This document shows, piece after piece, positions 6,264-9,060 of a stretch of 9,060 bases of DNA. The translations under genes were made by a program, and so were the position numbers. The notes below the pieces were generated by a model that was not told where the DNA came from, made no database searches, and saw only the letters and a program-made list of their open reading frames with translations. Position 1 is the stretch's first letter. Each line of letters begins with the position of its first letter. Source of the stretch: Paracoccaceae bacterium (GTDB lineage Bacteria; Pseudomonadota; Alphaproteobacteria; Rhodobacterales; Rhodobacteraceae); NCBI GenBank assembly GCA_002401945.1, contig NVUP01000011.1:29415-38474 (forward strand), in the 5' to 3' direction.

Positions 6264-7445
6264 TCAGATAAGGTTGAACATGTAAAATCCCAACAGAATG
6301 GACAGGCCAACTGTGGCTTGAATCACCGCTCCGCCTGCCAAAATCGTAATTGCATTAAATTCAGTTTCGTTTGCCAAAGCGCTTTTTCGAACCAGCCAAT
6401 AGAAACTATCGTTGGGCAAGATCGCGACAAATGAACCAAGGCAAATTGCGATGACGGCCGCCATTGGCGACACCTCAGAGGCGGCTACGATCGGCACCGC
6501 CACCGGCCCTGCTGCAGCAAAGGTAGACATGCTGGAGCCCTGCAGTAGCTTGAAAAGCGCGGTCATTGAGAACAGTGAAATCAAGGCGATGGCACCATTT
6601 TGCGGACTAAAAACCTCGTTCACTGGAATGACTGTGGTTATAAAGGCGCTAAAAGCGCTGGCAGCCCCAATGATCAGCAGCAACGATCCGGTGCGGCGCA
6701 CGCCACTGTCGATGCAGGCGCGCCGGTCCCGCCGGTCCACCATTGACAGTGCCGCCGCTGCGGTGATCAGCAAGGCGCCCTTGGGATTGGTGGCAAAATC
6801 AATCCAAGCATTAAACCGCAGATCAAAAGCAGCCCCAAGAACCAGCAAGGTTGCCAGCAATGCAAAGGGCCACAACATTACTAAAGAGGTCGGAGCCTTC
6901 TGGAGTTTGGCTTCAGTCTGGTTGGGTGTCAGCCAACCTTCGATAACCCAGCTGTAAACCAGGCCAGCACACCAAACCGGAATGAAAATGAGAATGCAAT
7001 AGGCCAGCAGCCGCGCATCGGCCACGCCCAGGCTGGTTGCAATGATCAACGGCCCGGCTGGGAATAGCAGTTTGAACCCGGCATAGGCACCAAAAGCCAA
7101 AGATAGTTTTTTGCGCCGCACCATGGGGGACAGAGCAGCATATGCGGTGTCGGGACAAATCATTCCGGCCCCAACTACCGGCGCCAACCCGACCGAGATC
7201 GCTGGATGTATTTCGATTTTTTGCCGGTCAATCGCTGCGGCTATCACAAAAGAGGGTAGCAGGATAAGGGCGAACTCGCCCGCCGCATATCCCCAACCAC
7301 CGTTATAGATTGAGATGATCTCGGCTGACCCAAATCCTGACAGCATACCTATCAGCAAGGTGATCAGTATCATCCATATTAAAATGGGCCAATCGGGCCA
7401 GAACCGTGTTGAGGCGAAGTCCTTGTCAACTGTTGGATCGGTCAT
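6264..7445 (-). CDS. GntP-superfamily permease, first gene of the arsenical operon
   Basis: 393 residues from the ATG at 7445, chosen because AGAAAGGA sits ten bases upstream; a frame to 7577 would add 44 non-family residues across the regulatory region. About ten hydrophobic segments span the inner membrane. GntP (gluconate/D-serine/idonate permease) signatures are visible: FPAGPLIIATSLG (128-140) followed by an IFIPVW segment, QGSSMSTFAAAGPVAVPI (302-319), and ILPNDSFYWLV (342-352), matching the family's 'VNDxGFW' region. Family members are proton-coupled transporters of small carboxylates. As the promoter-proximal gene it should move a substrate or product of the pathway; by analogy with ArsQ in the described arsQML operon it may export the arsenical. 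This is inferred: GntP proteins are usually importers, so uptake of a precursor is equally possible. Confidence 0.82.
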   Translation of the reverse strand: MTDPTVDKDFASTRFWPDWPILIWMILITLLIGMLSGFGSAEIISIYNGGWGYAAGEFALILLPSFVIAAAIDRQKIEIHPAISVGLAPVVGAGMICPDTAYAALSPMVRRKKLSLAFGAYAGFKLLFPAGPLIIATSLGVADARLLAYCILIFIPVWCAGLVYSWVIEGWLTPNQTEAKLQKAPTSLVMLWPFALLATLLVLGAAFDLRFNAWIDFATNPKGALLITAAAALSMVDRRDRRACIDSGVRRTGSLLLIIGAASAFSAFITTVIPVNEVFSPQNGAIALISLFSMTALFKLLQGSSMSTFAAAGPVAVPIVAASEVSPMAAVIAICLGSFVAILPNDSFYWLVRKSALANETEFNAITILAGGAVIQATVGLSILLGFYMFNLI

Positions 7446-7492
7446 CCGGTCCACGTCCTTTCTGAACAAATTACTTCTGTGCCAATTCAAGC

Positions 7493-7498
7493 ATTCTA
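7493..7498 (-). promoter_or_regulatory. Candidate -10 element of the operon promoter
   Basis: On the minus strand this reads TAGAAT, about 48 bases before the permease start. No good -35 hexamer lies 17 bases upstream; that place is overlapped by the dyad at 7518-7532, as expected for an activator-dependent promoter. The call is by eye and tentative. Confidence 0.3.
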
Positions 7499-7517
7499 TT
7501 GGGTTGGAGAACAAAAC

Positions 7518-7532
7518 TTGCCCTTTTGGCAA
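7518..7532. promoter_or_regulatory. Candidate LysR activation site: TTGCC-N5-GGCAA dyad
   Basis: A perfect 5-base dyad that also contains the LysR-family signature T-N11-A (T at 7519, A at 7531). It is centred about 39 bases upstream of the start site predicted from the TAGAAT element, overlapping the -35 region of the operon promoter. It lies in the gap between a LysR gene and its divergent operon, the usual site of such operators. Confidence 0.45.
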
Positions 7533-7535
7533 CCA

Positions 7536-7563
7536 CTGGTGCACGGTATTGAGGCTGCACCAG
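7536..7563. promoter_or_regulatory. Candidate LysR recognition site: CTGGTGCA-N12-TGCACCAG
   Basis: A perfect 8-base inverted repeat with half-site centres 20 bases apart (two helical turns), three bases from the second dyad. Its centre is about 63 bases upstream of the predicted operon start, close to the classical -65 recognition site of LysR-type activators. It could instead form a hairpin if a transcript crosses it. Confidence 0.5.
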
Positions 7564-7701
7564 GCGATCAAAAACATACATTTTTAAATCTCGCATCAGA
7601 TACCTGGTCATATTAGTGATCGGCTGGATTTCTTTTGTTACTGCTCGATATATTCATACCACTCTGCGTTGAGCACCCATTCCATATTGTCTAGATGAGT
7701 G

Positions 7702-7730
7702 TTGGTAGTTTTCAAAATCTGTTTTACTAA
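7702..7730 (+). promoter_or_regulatory. Weak candidate promoter for the LysR gene
   Basis: TTGGTA (7702-7707) and TACTAA (7725-7730) are 17 bases apart. Transcription would begin at about 7737-7738, at or next to the ATG, giving a leaderless mRNA. This fits the lack of a ribosome binding site before that ATG, but both hexamers match the consensus poorly. Confidence 0.2.
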
Positions 7731-7737
7731 TTTAGAC

Positions 7738-8643
7738 ATGAAAAAAACTAAATTGACGCTGCCATCGGCAAAAACCCTACACGCCTTAGAGGCGATTGTG
7801 CGACTGGGAACCGCAACCTGTGCTGCAAATGAACTTTCGGTGACACAAGCGGCCATCAGCCACCGCATTCGCGATTTGGAGGATCAGGTAGGAGAAAAAT
7901 TGTTTACCAGGCATGGCCGTCGACTTGTGCCGACACCCGCCGCACATCGTCTGGCCGAGGCGGTACGCAATAGCGCCTATATCCTTGAGAGCGTTTTGGG
8001 CGAAATTCAATGCAAGCCGGCAGCCAATACTTTGACAATCAGCATGCTCCCGGCGCTGGCCAGCAAATGGTTGGCACCCCGTCTGGCAGACATGTTGGAA
8101 CAGATTAGCAGCGCCAATTTAAAGATCACTGCGTCGCGTGATTTCGTCGATTTCCAGCGTGACGGTGTTGATGTCGCCATCCGGTACGGGGCTGGAAATT
8201 GGCCACAGGTGCGGGTCCGGCATCTTGCCAATGAAGTTGTGGCTCCGGTTATGGCTCCCAGCCTAGCCGCGAAACTAGATCTCACTTCCCCCAAAGCACT
8301 CTGTGCCGCAACGCTGTTGCGGTGTGACAACCCGGACAGCTGGGAGGATTGGTTCGCAGGGTCTGAATTGACCCTGCCCGCCAACCCAAACGGTATTTTC
8401 TTTGACGAAGATGCCACGATGATTGAAGCCGCAATTGCCGGGCAAGGCGTCGCCTTGGGCCGCTTTGCGCTGGTGGCACATGACGTCAGGGCCGGACGAT
8501 TGGTGGCGCCATTTCGACATCGCCTGGAAGCCAAGTTCAGCTATTGGTATGTTCAGGATCTAACAAGTTCTGAAACCAAATCCACGCTCGAGTTTTTCCA
8601 CTGGGCGCGTGCCCATCTCCACCACGGCTCACAGCTTGTCTAA
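7738..8643 (+). CDS. LysR-family transcriptional regulator (GcvA-like), divergent from the arsenical operon
   Basis: 301 residues from the ATG at 7738; a GTG at 7699 would add 13 residues ahead of the normal N-terminus. The winged helix-turn-helix spans about residues 8-65, with ATCAANELSVTQAAISHRIR then LEDQVGEKLFTRHGRRLVPT, the classic LysR pattern of the GcvA/AmpR branch. The effector domain (about 95-295) includes RDFVDFQRDGVDVAIRYG and FDEDATMIEAAIAGQGVALG, also typical of that branch. Such proteins bind DNA as tetramers and activate a divergent promoter on sensing a small molecule. Here the target should be the permease-arsM-arsL operon, through the dyads at 7518-7563. The effector is unknown; an amino acid or the arsenical product is plausible. 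A LysR switch is unusual for arsenic genes, which are normally under ArsR. Confidence 0.92.
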   Translation: MKKTKLTLPSAKTLHALEAIVRLGTATCAANELSVTQAAISHRIRDLEDQVGEKLFTRHGRRLVPTPAAHRLAEAVRNSAYILESVLGEIQCKPAANTLTISMLPALASKWLAPRLADMLEQISSANLKITASRDFVDFQRDGVDVAIRYGAGNWPQVRVRHLANEVVAPVMAPSLAAKLDLTSPKALCAATLLRCDNPDSWEDWFAGSELTLPANPNGIFFDEDATMIEAAIAGQGVALGRFALVAHDVRAGRLVAPFRHRLEAKFSYWYVQDLTSSETKSTLEFFHWARAHLHHGSQLV

Positions 8644-8727
8644 GATCCATCCAGGCTGTCTACGCCGAGTCTTCCAGCCGCCGCGTCGTTAAACACAGCG
8701 ACCTTGCACCTTTCCGAAACGACAGCG

Positions 8728-9060
8728 CTAGAAAAGCGTGACGGCCCCGACATTTGCTGCGGCGGGCACCGGTTTTGCTGCGGCGCGTTCTTGTTCGCCC
8801 AAGCGGCGGTCGTTTTCCACCCGCGTTTGTTGCGCATTGCCGGTTACTGGGTGAAACCGCACCCGTCGCGCCGAGGTGCCACCGACGCTGGAGGACACAC
8901 AAGGAATGCCTTCATCACGCAGAAACCGCTGCACAAAATCGGCATTTGACAGACCAATTTCAGATAGGTTTAATGACATTTTTGCACCGCCAAACACCTT
9001 GGCCTTTAGCATTTTACGGTTGGCGCCTTTCTTAAGCACCCCGTTGATCAGCAATTCCAT
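8728..9060 (-). CDS. cheD: Chemoreceptor glutamine deamidase CheD, 5'-truncated
   Basis: The gene runs off the right edge; 110 C-terminal residues are visible of a usual 160-200. A methionine codon falls exactly at 9060, but family sequence continues upstream (normally 'YGDLAMExLINGLLK'), so it is not the start. The visible signatures are LLINGVLKKGANR, KAKVFGGAKM, FLRDEGIP and GGTSARRVRFHPVTG, all characteristic of CheD. CheD deamidates glutamines of methyl-accepting chemoreceptors in the cytoplasm and works with CheC or other Che proteins. The catalytic Cys and His lie in the missing part. The tail after about 75 visible residues is low-complexity and Ala-rich, as in Rhodobacterales versions. 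It is convergent with the LysR gene (84-base gap) and probably marks the core chromosome beside the accessory island. Confidence 0.92.
   Translation of the reverse strand: MELLINGVLKKGANRKMLKAKVFGGAKMSLNLSEIGLSNADFVQRFLRDEGIPCVSSSVGGTSARRVRFHPVTGNAQQTRVENDRRLGEQERAAAKPVPAAANVGAVTLF

Noticed and set aside
6230..6310. 27-codon N-terminal extension of arsM
   Set aside because: It overlaps the end of the permease gene and does not look like ArsM N-terminal sequence; the ATG at 6229 gives the usual family start.
7446..7577. 44-codon N-terminal extension of the permease
   Set aside because: It runs through the regulatory dyads and candidate promoter, is not hydrophobic like the family, and the ATG at 7445 has a good ribosome binding site.
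8644..8727. Possible terminator between lysR and cheD (GTCGTT at 8685-8690, AACGAC at 8718-8723)
   Set aside because: Six-base arms with a 27-base loop and no T run are too weak to call.
8753..8785. Direct repeat TTTGCTGCGGCG (8753-8764 and 8774-8785)
   Set aside because: It falls in the Ala-rich low-complexity tail of cheD and is explained by codon use for repeated alanines.

Overview
The window looks like an accessory island in an alphaproteobacterium, probably a Rhodobacterales (roseobacter-type) chromosome. The best pointer is the right edge, where the C-terminal half of a CheD chemoreceptor deamidase of that flavour runs off the window. This taxonomic call is an inference from protein style and moderate GC content; no rRNA or other marker gene is present.

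Layout. The left edge (1-965, + strand) is the 3' part of an M20D amidohydrolase (hippurate/amino-acid hydrolase type). A 505-base stretch with no convincing gene follows (966-1470); it is rich in perfect inverted repeats and may hold gene relics. From 7445 down to 1471 five genes lie head to tail on the minus strand with short gaps (34, 52, 34 and 113 bases), almost certainly one operon: a GntP-superfamily permease, an ArsM-type arsenic methyltransferase, an ArsL-type radical SAM enzyme, a degenerate ArsM-like protein without the SAM-binding glycine motif, and an ArgE-type N-acyl amino acid deacetylase. A LysR-family regulator (7738-8643, +) is divergent from the operon. The 292-base gap between them has two adjacent perfect dyads placed as expected for a LysR-activated promoter. 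The partial cheD (8728-9060, -) closes the window, convergent with the regulator.

How it may work. ArsL and ArsM together are the hallmark of biosynthesis of arsinothricin, the organoarsenical antibiotic that mimics glutamate and phosphinothricin. In the known pathway ArsL moves the 3-amino-3-carboxypropyl group of SAM onto arsenite, and ArsM methylates the product. The ArsL here has the CX3CX2C radical-SAM motif and ends in the arsenic-binding RCCLKC tail. The novelty is in the accessory genes: a GntP-like permease where the described operon has ArsQ, a LysR rather than ArsR switch, an apparently non-catalytic ArsM paralogue with its own cysteine tail, and an ArgE-like deacetylase that could unmask an N-acetylated product. 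E. coli ArgE is known to accept N-acetyl-phosphinothricin. I read the locus as a variant arsinothricin-type gene cluster, possibly making a modified or N-acetyl-protected product. That reading is an inference that product analysis would have to confirm.
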